DNA of 24,353 nt from an uncultured Streptococcus sp. (GTDB lineage Bacteria > Bacillota > Bacilli > Lactobacillales > Streptococcaceae), in contig NZ_CAUFJQ010000016.1 in the NCBI RefSeq assembly GCF_959025735.1, positions 1-24,353 on the forward strand, written 5' to 3'. Positions 1 through 6,965 of the stretch are shown one piece after another. The first letter of the stretch is position 1. Every line of letters begins with the position of its first letter. Under the pieces are notes generated by a model. The model saw only the letters and a list, made by a program, of their open reading frames with translations, searched no databases and had not been told where the DNA came from. The translations under genes and the position numbers were made by a program.

Positions 1-54
1 TGGTTGGTCGTAAAAATTGTCGAAAAATTGTTCAATTTCTTGTTGAACCGTTAA
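1..54 (+). CDS. possible C-terminal tail of an upstream gene (partial)
   Basis: Frame 1 reads 17 codons (WLVVKIVEKLFNFLLNR) to a TAA at 52-54, just ten bases before an intrinsic terminator. That layout fits the end of a plus-strand gene entering from the left. The peptide is hydrophobic with regularly placed basic residues. It is too short to assign to a family. Frame 3 is also open but runs through the terminator hairpin, so it is less likely. Confidence 0.35.
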   Translation, partial: WLVVKIVEKLFNFLLNR

Positions 55-63
55 TGAAGAAAC

Positions 64-97
64 AATCCATTTCACCTACGAGTGAGTGGATTTTTTT
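64..97 (+). terminator. intrinsic terminator
   Basis: AATCCA (64-69) pairs with TGGATT (87-92), and TTCAC pairs with GTGAG inside it with one G-U pair. A run of T at 91-97 follows. It ends the upstream transcript. Confidence 0.75.
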
Positions 98-130
98 GTA
101 TCTCGTTCATTCAGTATAGAATCAAATAGT

Positions 131-153
131 AAGAGACCCTGTGGTCTCTTTTT
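131..153 (+). terminator. second intrinsic terminator
   Basis: AAGAGACC (131-138), loop CTGT, then GGTCTCTT (143-150) form a perfect 8-bp stem that runs into a T tract. It lies in tandem behind the terminator at 64-97 and insulates the accessory block from upstream reading. Confidence 0.8.
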
Positions 154-184
154 GCTTATCCAATTTCCCTAGCTAGTGACTAAC

Positions 185-213
185 TTGAACTTCAAACTGT
201 ATTTCGGTATGAT
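185..213 (+). promoter_or_regulatory. sigma-A promoter of the accessory block
   Basis: TTGAAC (185-190) and TATGAT (208-213) are separated by exactly 17 bp. The start of transcription would be near 220, giving a leader of about 70 nt before the ATG at 293. It is the clearest promoter in front of the small-gene block. Confidence 0.7.
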
Positions 214-292
214 AGTAGGGAATAGATTTACGGTTTATTTGCGAGGATCTGACTGAGTAATATGCGAAGGCTGTAGATAAGAAGGAGAAGGA

Positions 293-838
293 ATGAAGTA
301 CACCTATAAATCGCTTCTTTGTTTGGGAGATTATAAAGAAGATACCTTTTATATCGATTTATCTACTGGCGAATTGAAAAAGTCAGTTGCTCATAAGGCA
401 TCTACATCCAAAATATTTTTGTCATCTATCATTGGTTACCATGTTCTAGGATTTGGTCTATTTAAAAGCATTGAATCCAACGAGGTCTTAAGTAATTATC
501 TCTTGTTTGCGTCCTTTGTTCTTTCGATCATTGCTGCGATTGTGTTTAATAAACGACTATATAAGAATATAGAGTTTGAAAAGGTTGAATTGACAAAAGA
601 TGAGTACGCAGGATTTCAGCAGCAAGTAAAAAAACATAACAAAACCATCGTTTTACTCACCATTTTATTTATTGTTATATTTTCTGTCTCAATGTTTCTA
701 TATCTTTCAACTCCTAGTATCTTCTTGTTACTAGTGATGGACTATGTAATTTTTTCTTCTTATCTATTTTATACGAATGGATTTTTTACAAAAAGGTTTC
801 ATTTTGAAAAATATATCAATACGGATTACATGAAGTAG
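293..838 (+). CDS. four-helix membrane protein, unknown function
   Basis: This is a 181-residue integral membrane protein that I do not recognise as a named family. A cytosolic-looking N-terminus (1-40) is followed by hydrophobic segments at about 41-58 and 66-86, a charged loop (87-117), and two more segments at about 118-139 and 143-162, ending in a basic and aromatic tail. The start is set by a strong site (GAAGGAGAAGG) just before the ATG. It is the first gene behind the promoter at 185-213. The reading 998-1725 has the same plan (two helices, a loop with an LTK-acidic motif, two helices), which suggests a tandem paralogue. Small membrane proteins of this layout, such as staphylococcal DUF443 proteins, occur beside type VII toxins, but that link is inference. 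Confidence 0.8.
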   Translation: MKYTYKSLLCLGDYKEDTFYIDLSTGELKKSVAHKASTSKIFLSSIIGYHVLGFGLFKSIESNEVLSNYLLFASFVLSIIAAIVFNKRLYKNIEFEKVELTKDEYAGFQQQVKKHNKTIVLLTILFIVIFSVSMFLYLSTPSIFLLLVMDYVIFSSYLFYTNGFFTKRFHFEKYINTDYMK

Positions 839-882
839 CAAGGATGGCTTTTGTTTGAAAAACTAATCAAATAGGGGAGAAG

Positions 883-966
883 ATGAAGAAGATTATTGAA
901 AATAAACATCTTTGTAATATTTTATTCAGAGCATTGGTCTTTCATGGTAATGTACTCTATCATTAA
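883..966 (+). CDS. short upstream ORF, possible lost N-terminus of the next gene
   Basis: An ATG at 883 sits three bases behind GGGGAG (874-879) and opens 27 codons ending at TAA 964-966. The peptide begins MKKIIENKHLCNILFRALVF. It is in another frame than the 998-1504 gene. The site is better than anything in front of the TTG at 896 or the ATG at 998. Either this is a small leader peptide, or it is the original start of the next gene, separated by a frameshift. I cannot decide between these from one sequence. Confidence 0.3.
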   Translation: MKKIIENKHLCNILFRALVFHGNVLYH

Positions 967-997
967 AGAATATTCATCTAATCGAAAGGTTGTTTTC

Positions 998-1504
998 ATG
1001 GTTCGTAAACAAAAAATTAAAGGTCGTGTCTACAATATCTCCTTAAATGACCAGACGTTTCAAAAAGGATGGTATTTGATTGTGACAGACCAACCTCAAG
1101 AATACTTAGTGCAAAGAAATTGGAGTCTGTCTACTAAGAAATCCTTTGCCATTTATCAAACAAACTATTCATTTATCAAACATACACATAACCAAAACGT
1201 GAGAAGTAGGAAAGGTCTATCATACCTTGGAGCAACTATTGTGATAGCTGCACTTATTCGTTTACTTACTCCGTATCAATTTTGGCTAGGACCTACTATT
1301 AAAGCGACAAACTATTTTCAAGGTATGGTACATTTACTATCTTTGGCTCTTGCGGTGACCTTCTCATTTATGCTTGTTGCTGTGTTTAGAAAAATGAAAT
1401 TAAAAGCCTTTCTTAAAGGAAAAAAGGCGGATTTAAAGTATATTGGTAGAGTTAAAACACTGAATCCATTAAAACTAACGAAAGAAGGAGTGGATTTTTG
1501 GTAA
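998..1504 (+). CDS. membrane protein, N-terminal part of a probably frameshifted gene
   Basis: This reading gives 168 residues from ATG 998, which follows GAAAGG by about ten bases. The frame stays open back to a TTG at 896, but that has no fitting ribosome site. A polar N-terminal region (about 1-70) precedes two hydrophobic segments (about 73-92 and 108-130) and a strongly basic loop. It stops at TAA 1502-1504 in the middle of what looks like a longer protein. The segment just before the stop (KLTKEG) resembles the loop of the 293-838 protein (ELTKDE), and the two missing helices follow in the -1 frame at 1498. It is best read as the front part of a split paralogue of the first gene. Function is unknown. 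Confidence 0.55.
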   Translation: MVRKQKIKGRVYNISLNDQTFQKGWYLIVTDQPQEYLVQRNWSLSTKKSFAIYQTNYSFIKHTHNQNVRSRKGLSYLGATIVIAALIRLLTPYQFWLGPTIKATNYFQGMVHLLSLALAVTFSFMLVAVFRKMKLKAFLKGKKADLKYIGRVKTLNPLKLTKEGVDFW

Positions 1505-1725
1505 TGAAGAAACGAATTTTTCAAAAAGGCTTGGGTTATGGATTGTTATTCCTTGTCTTCATTTTTCCAATATTCTTATTTGCTTATTTTGTCCAATTGA
1601 GGCTATTCTTAATTGTACCGATTGTGCTTTATCTGGTTCTATTTTTCAATGGTGTTCTCGTGAGTGATCATGATCGGATGATCGAATTTGAAATTTCAAG
1701 CGAAATAAGAAAACAAGATGAATAG
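1498..1725 (+). CDS. small two-helix membrane protein, probable C-terminal part of the split gene
   Basis: The frame gives 75 residues from TTG 1498, or 73 from ATG 1504. The TTG lies seven bases behind GAAGGAG (1484-1490), which is ideal spacing, whereas the ATG overlaps the previous stop as TAATG. Two hydrophobic segments (about 13-31 and 34-53) are followed by an acidic tail. Adding one T to the T5 run at 1496-1500 would join this frame to 998-1504 in one protein of about 240 residues, with the four-helix plan of the 293-838 protein. It may be translated separately by coupling, by frameshifting, or not be functional. Confidence 0.55.
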   Translation: MVMKKRIFQKGLGYGLLFLVFIFPIFLFAYFVQLRLFLIVPIVLYLVLFFNGVLVSDHDRMIEFEISSEIRKQDE

Positions 1726-1766
1726 AAGATAAAGGTAGTTAATATGCCAGTTTATGGAGGGATAGT

Positions 1767-2234
1767 ATGCGTAAAGAATTTCTCGTTTATCAAAACAAAG
1801 TATATTCTAATTTTGTGAATTATATAAATGGATATATTCTTCTATCAAAAGATCCAACAATGCTGGAAGAAGGCTACATTCCCTATAGTTCCTATGTATG
1901 TGATGCTGGAGAAGGCGTATACGGGAAGTTTTTGTCTTATAGTGAGGTTAGTCAGAGATATTCGGTTTATGATAGTGTTTTGTATAAAGGTCAGGAATTT
2001 GCAATGGCTGGTCACAAGCGTGGAGATGATGATTTTACAGCACCCGATTCTTATGTGCGAATATTGGTTTCTGATAAAGAATTTTTAAATGAAAACAATA
2101 TAGCAGATGGTGCGGAATTGATGGATGATAAGTACGGTCTTATCACGTATGCATCAGGAAAAATCCCTGTCAGCGAAGTAACGATTCTACGTCGTAGAAA
2201 GAATTTGCCAGTAGACCGAAGGAGAAAAATATGA
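1767..2234 (+). CDS. hypothetical protein, 155 aa, unknown family
   Basis: I do not recognise this soluble protein. It has no signal peptide and no membrane segment. It is rich in Tyr, Asp and Ser, and its last 15 residues are very basic (RRRKNLPVDRRRKI). The central part contains short stretches typical of a small beta-rich domain. The start follows GGAGGGATAGT. Its stop overlaps the next start as ATGA (2231-2234), so the two genes are translationally coupled and probably act together. The coupling to the DUF4299-like gene and the position among immunity-like genes are the only functional hints. Confidence 0.75.
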   Translation: MRKEFLVYQNKVYSNFVNYINGYILLSKDPTMLEEGYIPYSSYVCDAGEGVYGKFLSYSEVSQRYSVYDSVLYKGQEFAMAGHKRGDDDFTAPDSYVRILVSDKEFLNENNIADGAELMDDKYGLITYASGKIPVSEVTILRRRKNLPVDRRRKI

Positions 2235-3115
2235 AATCAGTTAGTTTTACAATAAAAAGCAACCAACCACTAAGGATTGGTGAGGTGCTTCAAGCAGAAC
2301 TCTTTGAATGTTACAGCGTTTCCGCTAAGGATGCAGGATTAAAGCCATCTGCAGACTCTCTTATTTCGGATTTCCATTCTTTGCAGTTTGGAGTCAAAGG
2401 GAAGTCTAGCCTAGGCCTCCGTCTATCTTTCGATGGTCAAGTTTATCAGGTATCTGTTCCAGATTTGGCGACAGCTTCTGACTGGACTGGGGCCTTGATG
2501 ATTTTGAAAACATTGCTTGTTCTCTTAGATGTAAGTGTGTGTGAACATGATGGCGTGAACTATGATAAAGATTCCATTCTTGATTTTCATTTCACGGATA
2601 TTTTCTTATCAGCTCTTTCGGAATTGACCAAGGAAGTAAAAGATCATCCTATCGTGGAAATTATGGGAGTGAAACGTCCTATTTACATCAATGAACTCTA
2701 CCTAGGGCAGATTGTCCATGTGCCAGATGATCAACTCTTAAATAGCTATGATCAGCGGTTGCGCTTTACCCAACAGTTGAATGCTTATTACTCTGAGCAG
2801 CAAATTTTTAAAGTAGAGCAGGATGGTGAAGATATCATCATTCCAGTCAACTATCTAAATAGTGAAGGTCGGACAATTCTACCATCTCACCCAGAGTTAG
2901 AACCTCAATATTTGCAACAGTATCGAGGAAGTAAGGTTGCAGTAGCACGATTATTCATTATGACAGCCGATGGTGAAAAACTAGCCGAGGTTCCTTATCG
3001 ACAATTCTTAGAGTCGTTGACCGAGGGCATATATATGTTGGATGCCAAATTCGTTCTGGTTGACCCGATTTCTCCTGAAACTCTACAAGATGTCTTGAAA
3101 AAGGGAGGATTTTAA
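2231..3115 (+). CDS. probable DUF4299 family protein
   Basis: A cytosolic protein of 294 residues. The N-terminal pattern, SVSFTIKSNQPLRIGEV followed by a conserved-looking FGVKGKSSLGLRLSF segment (about 53-67), matches what I recall of the streptococcal DUF4299 family in sequence and length. No function is established for that family. There is no signal peptide or catalytic motif that I can point to. The start is marked by GAAGGAG eight bases upstream and overlaps the previous stop. The gene ends the first sub-operon. The next gene is 75 bases away behind only a weak candidate promoter. The family assignment is from memory and moderately sure; that it is a real gene is sure. Confidence 0.7.
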   Translation: MKSVSFTIKSNQPLRIGEVLQAELFECYSVSAKDAGLKPSADSLISDFHSLQFGVKGKSSLGLRLSFDGQVYQVSVPDLATASDWTGALMILKTLLVLLDVSVCEHDGVNYDKDSILDFHFTDIFLSALSELTKEVKDHPIVEIMGVKRPIYINELYLGQIVHVPDDQLLNSYDQRLRFTQQLNAYYSEQQIFKVEQDGEDIIIPVNYLNSEGRTILPSHPELEPQYLQQYRGSKVAVARLFIMTADGEKLAEVPYRQFLESLTEGIYMLDAKFVLVDPISPETLQDVLKKGGF

Positions 3116-3132
3116 GAAAAATTCCTGCTCAG

Positions 3133-3160
3133 TTAACTTTTTCAGATGTCAGAATGTAAT
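3133..3160 (+). promoter_or_regulatory. weak candidate promoter
   Basis: TTAACT (3133-3138) and TGTAAT (3155-3160) are 16 bp apart in the 75-base gap before the YwqK-like gene. Each box differs from consensus, so this is only a candidate internal promoter. Confidence 0.3.
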
Positions 3161-3190
3161 GAGAAACAAATTATTTAAAAAGGTTGAAAA

Positions 3191-3670
3191 ATGATGGTAG
3201 ATAAGATTTTAACAAAAGAAGAAGTGCTTCAAAATGGTGTTTGTTTTGAAGAAGATCTTGATTGGGGTGGATGGTATTGTGAGCAGATTGTTTCTGAGAA
3301 CGAATCTGGCGAAGAAATTCCATTTACAGGGTTAGCTTATGATTTATACCCAGATGGTAAATTAGAGTATTATGGTTATATTAAAGATGGGTTCCGTCAT
3401 GGAATGAATGTATGGTTTTATCCTAATGGAAATATTGAAAGCATCAATCCTCAAGATTGTGGTGCAGCTGATGGGCTTCAAAAGAAATACTATGAAAACG
3501 GCGCATTAAAATCACAGACATATTGTGTTTTAGGGGCAAGAGTAACTTATATTAAGTACGATGAGGCTGGCCGTATTATCGATGAAAAATTAGAACCGAC
3601 TGAGGCAGATTTTGAGAGAGCAAAGAAGTGGGGTGTTGATTTATCAAAACGAGACATGACTTTGAAATAG
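3191..3670 (+). CDS. YwqK-like MORN-repeat protein (putative antitoxin/immunity)
   Basis: The 159-residue protein carries four copies of the MORN-2 type repeat between about residues 55 and 135: YPDGKLEYYGYIKDGFRHG, FYPNGNIES, YYENGALKSQ and YDEAGRIIDEK. This is the fold of the YwqK family, whose Bacillus member is reported as the antitoxin of the YwqJ deaminase toxin. Two ATGs stand in a row (3191, 3194) behind AAAAAGG. The following gene encodes endonuclease V, as in B. subtilis ywqK-ywqL, which supports the family call. No YwqJ-like or LXG toxin is present in the window, so an antitoxin role here is inference. Its last codons overlap sequence that looks like the true N-terminus of endonuclease V in another frame. 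Confidence 0.75.
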   Translation: MMVDKILTKEEVLQNGVCFEEDLDWGGWYCEQIVSENESGEEIPFTGLAYDLYPDGKLEYYGYIKDGFRHGMNVWFYPNGNIESINPQDCGAADGLQKKYYENGALKSQTYCVLGARVTYIKYDEAGRIIDEKLEPTEADFERAKKWGVDLSKRDMTLK

Positions 3671-3681
3671 AACAAAATCGC

Positions 3682-4320
3682 TTGAGATCTCAGATTGATT
3701 TAACAAATCGTTTCATACCTTCTGATATCCAATATGTGGCAGGAGTGGACCTTGCTTATTGGAAAGAAGGAGATAAGGAATACGGTGTTGCATGTATCGT
3801 TGTCATCGACCGTAAAACTATGGAAGTGTTGGAGGAAGTGAGTTACTCTGACGAAATCCATGTTCCTTATCTTCCTAGTTATTTAGCTTTTCGAGAGTTA
3901 CCTTTGATTTTAGAGGCAGTAAAACTTTTAGGTGTTATACCAGATTTGTATATGTTTGATGGAAATGGATATTTGCATCCGCGCAATATGGGGATAGCGA
4001 CACACGCTTCTTTCTACTTAAATAAGCCGACGATTGGCGTCGCTAAAAACTATTACCATATTGACGGGGCACAATATACTGACCCTGAAAATCGTGAGGG
4101 AGCTTATACAAATATTGCAAAAGACGGTGAAATTTATGGGCAAGTTTTACGGACTCATCAAGATGTCAAACCAATCTATATTTCTTGTGGAAATTGGATT
4201 GATCTGGAAACAACCCGGGAATTTGTTTTAGAATTTGTGACAAAAGATAGCCGTTTGCCAATCACAACACGATTCGCTGATATCATGACACATCGGGAAA
4301 GAAATAAGAGAAAAAAATGA
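3682..4320 (+). CDS. nfi: endonuclease V (deoxyinosine 3'-endonuclease), YwqL/Nfi type
   Basis: Endonuclease V cuts the second phosphodiester bond 3' of deoxyinosine and starts repair of deaminated adenine. The three catalytic acids are visible, numbered from TTG 3682: Asp23 in AGVDLAYW, Glu72 in LAFRELP, and Asp93 in FDGNGYLHPR. The conserved THASFYLNKPTIGVAKNYY stretch and the late SRLPITTRFAD motif are also present. The only standard start is TTG 3682, with no convincing ribosome site, 11 bases behind the YwqK-like stop. The same frame upstream (3652-3681, RHDFEIEQNR) still looks like this family, whose N-terminus normally extends 10-20 residues further, so the real start is unclear. The pairing with YwqK matches the Bacillus neighbour pair. 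An enzyme for deaminated bases next to the antitoxin of a deaminase toxin would fit repair of toxin damage. Confidence 0.88.
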   Translation: MRSQIDLTNRFIPSDIQYVAGVDLAYWKEGDKEYGVACIVVIDRKTMEVLEEVSYSDEIHVPYLPSYLAFRELPLILEAVKLLGVIPDLYMFDGNGYLHPRNMGIATHASFYLNKPTIGVAKNYYHIDGAQYTDPENREGAYTNIAKDGEIYGQVLRTHQDVKPIYISCGNWIDLETTREFVLEFVTKDSRLPITTRFADIMTHRERNKRKK

Positions 4321-4338
4321 AATTAGATTGGAGCAAAT

Positions 4339-4806
4339 ATGATCGAACCTAAGTACGGTGAAAATATTGTTGTTCTTTTTAAACATGCAAATAAATACAC
4401 CTGGTATGTTTCGGATTTAGAATTCTGGTATATTGATTATGAGGTAGCACGCTATTCGCTGGATACTCTGTATGATGAGCGCAAACGTTCTTCGAAACTG
4501 ACCCATGAAACATTGCCATATTTCTTAGAAGATATGGAAGCATACAAATGTAATCGAAATGAGCTAGGCGAAGCATTTGCTAAATCGTATCAAGAAGATA
4601 GATTGAACGCAGTTTATGATTTTAAACCTTCCTTGTTTATCGATATGGATGAGATGGAACTGTACTCGCAGTACGCAGAATACGTATCATTCGAAGAATA
4701 TGTTTCAGAACCATGGAAAGGCCAATATAAATCATTTGGGGATAAGATTCCAGAAGAAGAAAAATTCTGGTTGACTTGTGGCAGCGATGTATATGGTGAG
4801 GATTAA
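4339..4806 (+). CDS. immunity-like acidic protein, copy 1
   Basis: This 155-residue acidic soluble protein has no signal peptide. I cannot give it a family name. It shares its frame with the next gene product: NIVV..KHAN..TWYV near the N-terminus, then LFIDMDEMELYSQYAEYVSFEEYV near 98-122, WKGQY, and IPEEEKFW near 137-144. These anchor motifs correspond to residues of the 4841-5377 protein in the same order. Small acidic proteins repeated in tandem next to YwqK-like genes are typical of immunity gene sets in Gram-positive bacteria, which is an inference from context. The start follows a weak GGAG (4329-4332). Confidence 0.75.
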   Translation: MIEPKYGENIVVLFKHANKYTWYVSDLEFWYIDYEVARYSLDTLYDERKRSSKLTHETLPYFLEDMEAYKCNRNELGEAFAKSYQEDRLNAVYDFKPSLFIDMDEMELYSQYAEYVSFEEYVSEPWKGQYKSFGDKIPEEEKFWLTCGSDVYGED

Positions 4807-4840
4807 TTACAATTGAAGAATAGATATAGGATAAATACTA

Positions 4841-5377
4841 GTGGATAAAGATCAATTAATAAACAAGCCAGAAATAAATATTGTTGGGGTTATTGTGAAC
4901 CATAGGTTTAACTGGTACGTTTGTTCCAATGATATGTGGACAATGGATATCGATAAATACATTCAATCCTACAAGGAAGCAGGTTGGGATCTTGATTTTT
5001 CCTATTTACCTGAGATTCAACAGAATCTTCATGTGGTTACAAAAAGCAATATTGAGTCCTACTTAGAAATGTATAAAGATGATTGGCTGAAGGTGACCGT
5101 TGAAGAATTGATCTCAATGATCAAACGCTCAATGGAAGAGGAGAACTTGAATTCAGAGGTTATTCTGGAAGGAAAAGCTTTGCTTCCGGATCTTTTCATC
5201 GATTTTGATAAAGAAGAATTTTATTCAAACCATCTGGGGATGAAAAACTACGAAAGATATGTGCCAAACGGATGGAAGGTTTTTTCAGGACGTTTTGATC
5301 ATTTGATCCCCAAAGAGGAGCAATATTGGATTGAAGAGACCAAGAAAACTGAAGGAACTAGTCTTCTATTCATATAA
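4841..5377 (+). CDS. immunity-like acidic protein, copy 2
   Basis: The frame starts with GTG at 4841 behind ATAGG and gives 178 residues. It is a diverged paralogue of the previous gene. Shared motifs are NIVGVIVNHRFNWYV (14-28), LFIDFDKEEFYSN (about 124-136), YERYVPNGWKVF and IPKEEQYW. The middle (about 50-110) has no counterpart in copy 1 and is predicted to be helical. There is no membrane segment or signal. It ends the transcription unit before a weak hairpin at 5393-5422. The binding partner, if it is an immunity protein, is unknown. Confidence 0.75.
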   Translation: MDKDQLINKPEINIVGVIVNHRFNWYVCSNDMWTMDIDKYIQSYKEAGWDLDFSYLPEIQQNLHVVTKSNIESYLEMYKDDWLKVTVEELISMIKRSMEEENLNSEVILEGKALLPDLFIDFDKEEFYSNHLGMKNYERYVPNGWKVFSGRFDHLIPKEEQYWIEETKKTEGTSLLFI

Positions 5378-5392
5378 AAATAATACAGTTTA

Positions 5393-5422
5393 AAAGTATT
5401 TCATGAGACTGTGAAATGCTTT
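5393..5422 (+). terminator. hairpin, probable weak terminator
   Basis: AAAGTATTTCA (5393-5403) and TGAAATGCTTT (5412-5422) form an 11-bp stem with one G-U pair. The bases after it (TTTAAAATTT) are a poor T tract, so termination is likely partial. Confidence 0.5.
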
Positions 5423-5492
5423 AAAATTTCGCCACATTTCAAATCTTTATATTCCGTTTCGTTAGGAATAGCGATGGAAAGCCAACCAAATA

Positions 5493-5501
5493 TGCTATAC
5501 T
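5493..5501 (+). promoter_or_regulatory. extended -10 promoter
   Basis: TGCTATACT is an extended -10 element without a good -35 box. Transcription would start near 5508, just ahead of the AAGGAGG (5513-5519) that serves the ATG at 5528. Confidence 0.5.
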
Positions 5502-5527
5502 GAAGTAGATAGAAGGAGGAGCGACTG

Positions 5528-6124
5528 ATGAGCAGAAAGTGGGTAAAGATCATTGCTATTTTTATTTTCATCCTATCCGGTAGTTACTTTGTCTACAATA
5601 AACTAACGAAGCCGAATCTTGGACCGAAAACAACAAAGCTCTATAAGCATGGTTTTCTTTTGCTAGAAGAACAAATCGGAACCTACATCAAAGAACACTA
5701 TACTGGGATTGAGAAGATTGAGTTCTCCCCAATCTACGTTACTGAAGAAGGGTCAACATTCTCAAATGCCTATGTGCGTCCGACGATCTATGACAAGTAT
5801 GGAAATAAAGCTACTCTGGGAGATAAAATAAAGAAATTTATTCCATTAAGTTATGGATTGATTTCAGACATTGTTCTTGATTTTGATGGAGGTGGCAATG
5901 AAGTCATTGAGTTACTGGACTCAAATGGCAAACCTGTAGACGTTTCAAATGAGGAGCATTTGCCTAAGAGAGCTATACTCACAGAGGCAAGTAGTACAGA
6001 TGAAAATATTGAATTATTAGTAGAAGATGGTCAGTTAATAGGAGTCGTAAAGGATGATAAAGGAAGCCCTGGTGCAGAAATTGTTTATAATACGGAACTC
6101 CATAAAGGAGACGCGAGAGAGTAG
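5528..6124 (+). CDS. membrane-anchored extracytoplasmic protein, unknown function
   Basis: A 198-residue protein with a single N-terminal hydrophobic segment (about 6-24) preceded by basic residues. There is no lipobox cysteine, so it is probably an uncleaved anchor with the rest outside. The outer part (25-198) is polar and mixed alpha/beta, with YIKEHYTGIEKIEFSPIYV near the start and an acidic LDFDGGGNEVIELLD stretch near 119-133. The ribosome site AAGGAGG is near consensus. Single-pass proteins of this build can be immunity proteins against toxins that act outside the membrane, but the sequence does not prove this. I do not recognise a named family. The hydrolase gene follows after 42 bases. 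Confidence 0.75.
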   Translation: MSRKWVKIIAIFIFILSGSYFVYNKLTKPNLGPKTTKLYKHGFLLLEEQIGTYIKEHYTGIEKIEFSPIYVTEEGSTFSNAYVRPTIYDKYGNKATLGDKIKKFIPLSYGLISDIVLDFDGGGNEVIELLDSNGKPVDVSNEEHLPKRAILTEASSTDENIELLVEDGQLIGVVKDDKGSPGAEIVYNTELHKGDARE

Positions 6125-6166
6125 CGCTAACCAATGAAATAGAATGAAAAAGAAAGGACAAAACAC

Positions 6167-6892
6167 ATGCAGTATTACTTTATTGGTGGCCTAGGTGGCA
6201 ATGGCTACCATCTGGCTCCACTTATTGAAGAGCTAGGCTTTCCTGTGACTTTTCTAGATCCCTATAGGGAAATGATTCAGACAGAAAACGATCTTTGTGC
6301 TTGGTTTCAAGGTCAGATTGGCCAGGCGAATGAGATCTGTTTATTGGGGCATTCCTTGGGTGGAGATTTGGCTCGTTACCTAGCTGCAGAGTTTCCTCAG
6401 ATTCAGGCTTTGATTCTCCTGGATGGGGGTTATCTGGATATGGAAAAGATCCTGCCTCTTGAAGAAGAACTAGAAGGAACGGCGTCCTTCATGCAGCAGC
6501 AAGTCTTTGCAACTTTAGAAGAAGCCGTGTTATCAGAACTTGGTGATGGAGCAGATCCTACTCCTATAGCGCGAAAAACGGTAGAGGCTAGCTATCGCTG
6601 GAATCCAGCGAGTGAACAATATGAATTAAATCTGGATCTAGAAAAGGTCTTGCCCTTATTGCGTCTACGGCGTCAGATCAAGACTTACCAGATTCCACTG
6701 GCAGACCTGCCTGTCCTTTTTATCGGGCCTCGGTACCAAGAAGAACCTGAATGGAGAAAAGAAGCTCTGAATCAACTAGATCCCCAGATCGAGCAAGTCT
6801 TGCTAGATGGTTTGGGGCACGAACTGTATACAGAGGCGCCAGAAATTGTAGCTAGAGAAGTGAACAATTGGCTCCAAAATGTTCATAAATAA
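6167..6892 (+). CDS. alpha/beta hydrolase
   Basis: This 241-residue cytosolic enzyme has the alpha/beta hydrolase fold. The nucleophile elbow GHSLGG places the catalytic serine at residue 63, and the catalytic histidine is probably His218 in DGLGHELYTEAPE. The acid is likely near PVLFIGPRYQEEPEW. The N-terminal YYFIGGLGGNGYHLAPL segment gives the usual oxyanion region after strand 3. The substrate cannot be read from the sequence; esterase, thioesterase or lipase activity are all possible. The base composition is more like the housekeeping genes than the block upstream. A clear terminator follows immediately after the stop. The start follows GAAAGGAC at a fitting distance. Confidence 0.85.
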   Translation: MQYYFIGGLGGNGYHLAPLIEELGFPVTFLDPYREMIQTENDLCAWFQGQIGQANEICLLGHSLGGDLARYLAAEFPQIQALILLDGGYLDMEKILPLEEELEGTASFMQQQVFATLEEAVLSELGDGADPTPIARKTVEASYRWNPASEQYELNLDLEKVLPLLRLRRQIKTYQIPLADLPVLFIGPRYQEEPEWRKEALNQLDPQIEQVLLDGLGHELYTEAPEIVAREVNNWLQNVHK

Positions 6893-6922
6893 AACCTGTT
6901 TCTCTTTTTGAAACGGGTTTTT
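6893..6922 (+). terminator. intrinsic terminator
   Basis: AACCTGTTTC (6893-6902) pairs with GAAACGGGTT (6910-6919), with one G-U pair, and runs into T residues. It directly follows the hydrolase stop codon. Confidence 0.85.
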
Positions 6923-6965
6923 GTTTTGTAATTTCCGAACGTTATTTCCTATAAAATCATTCCCA

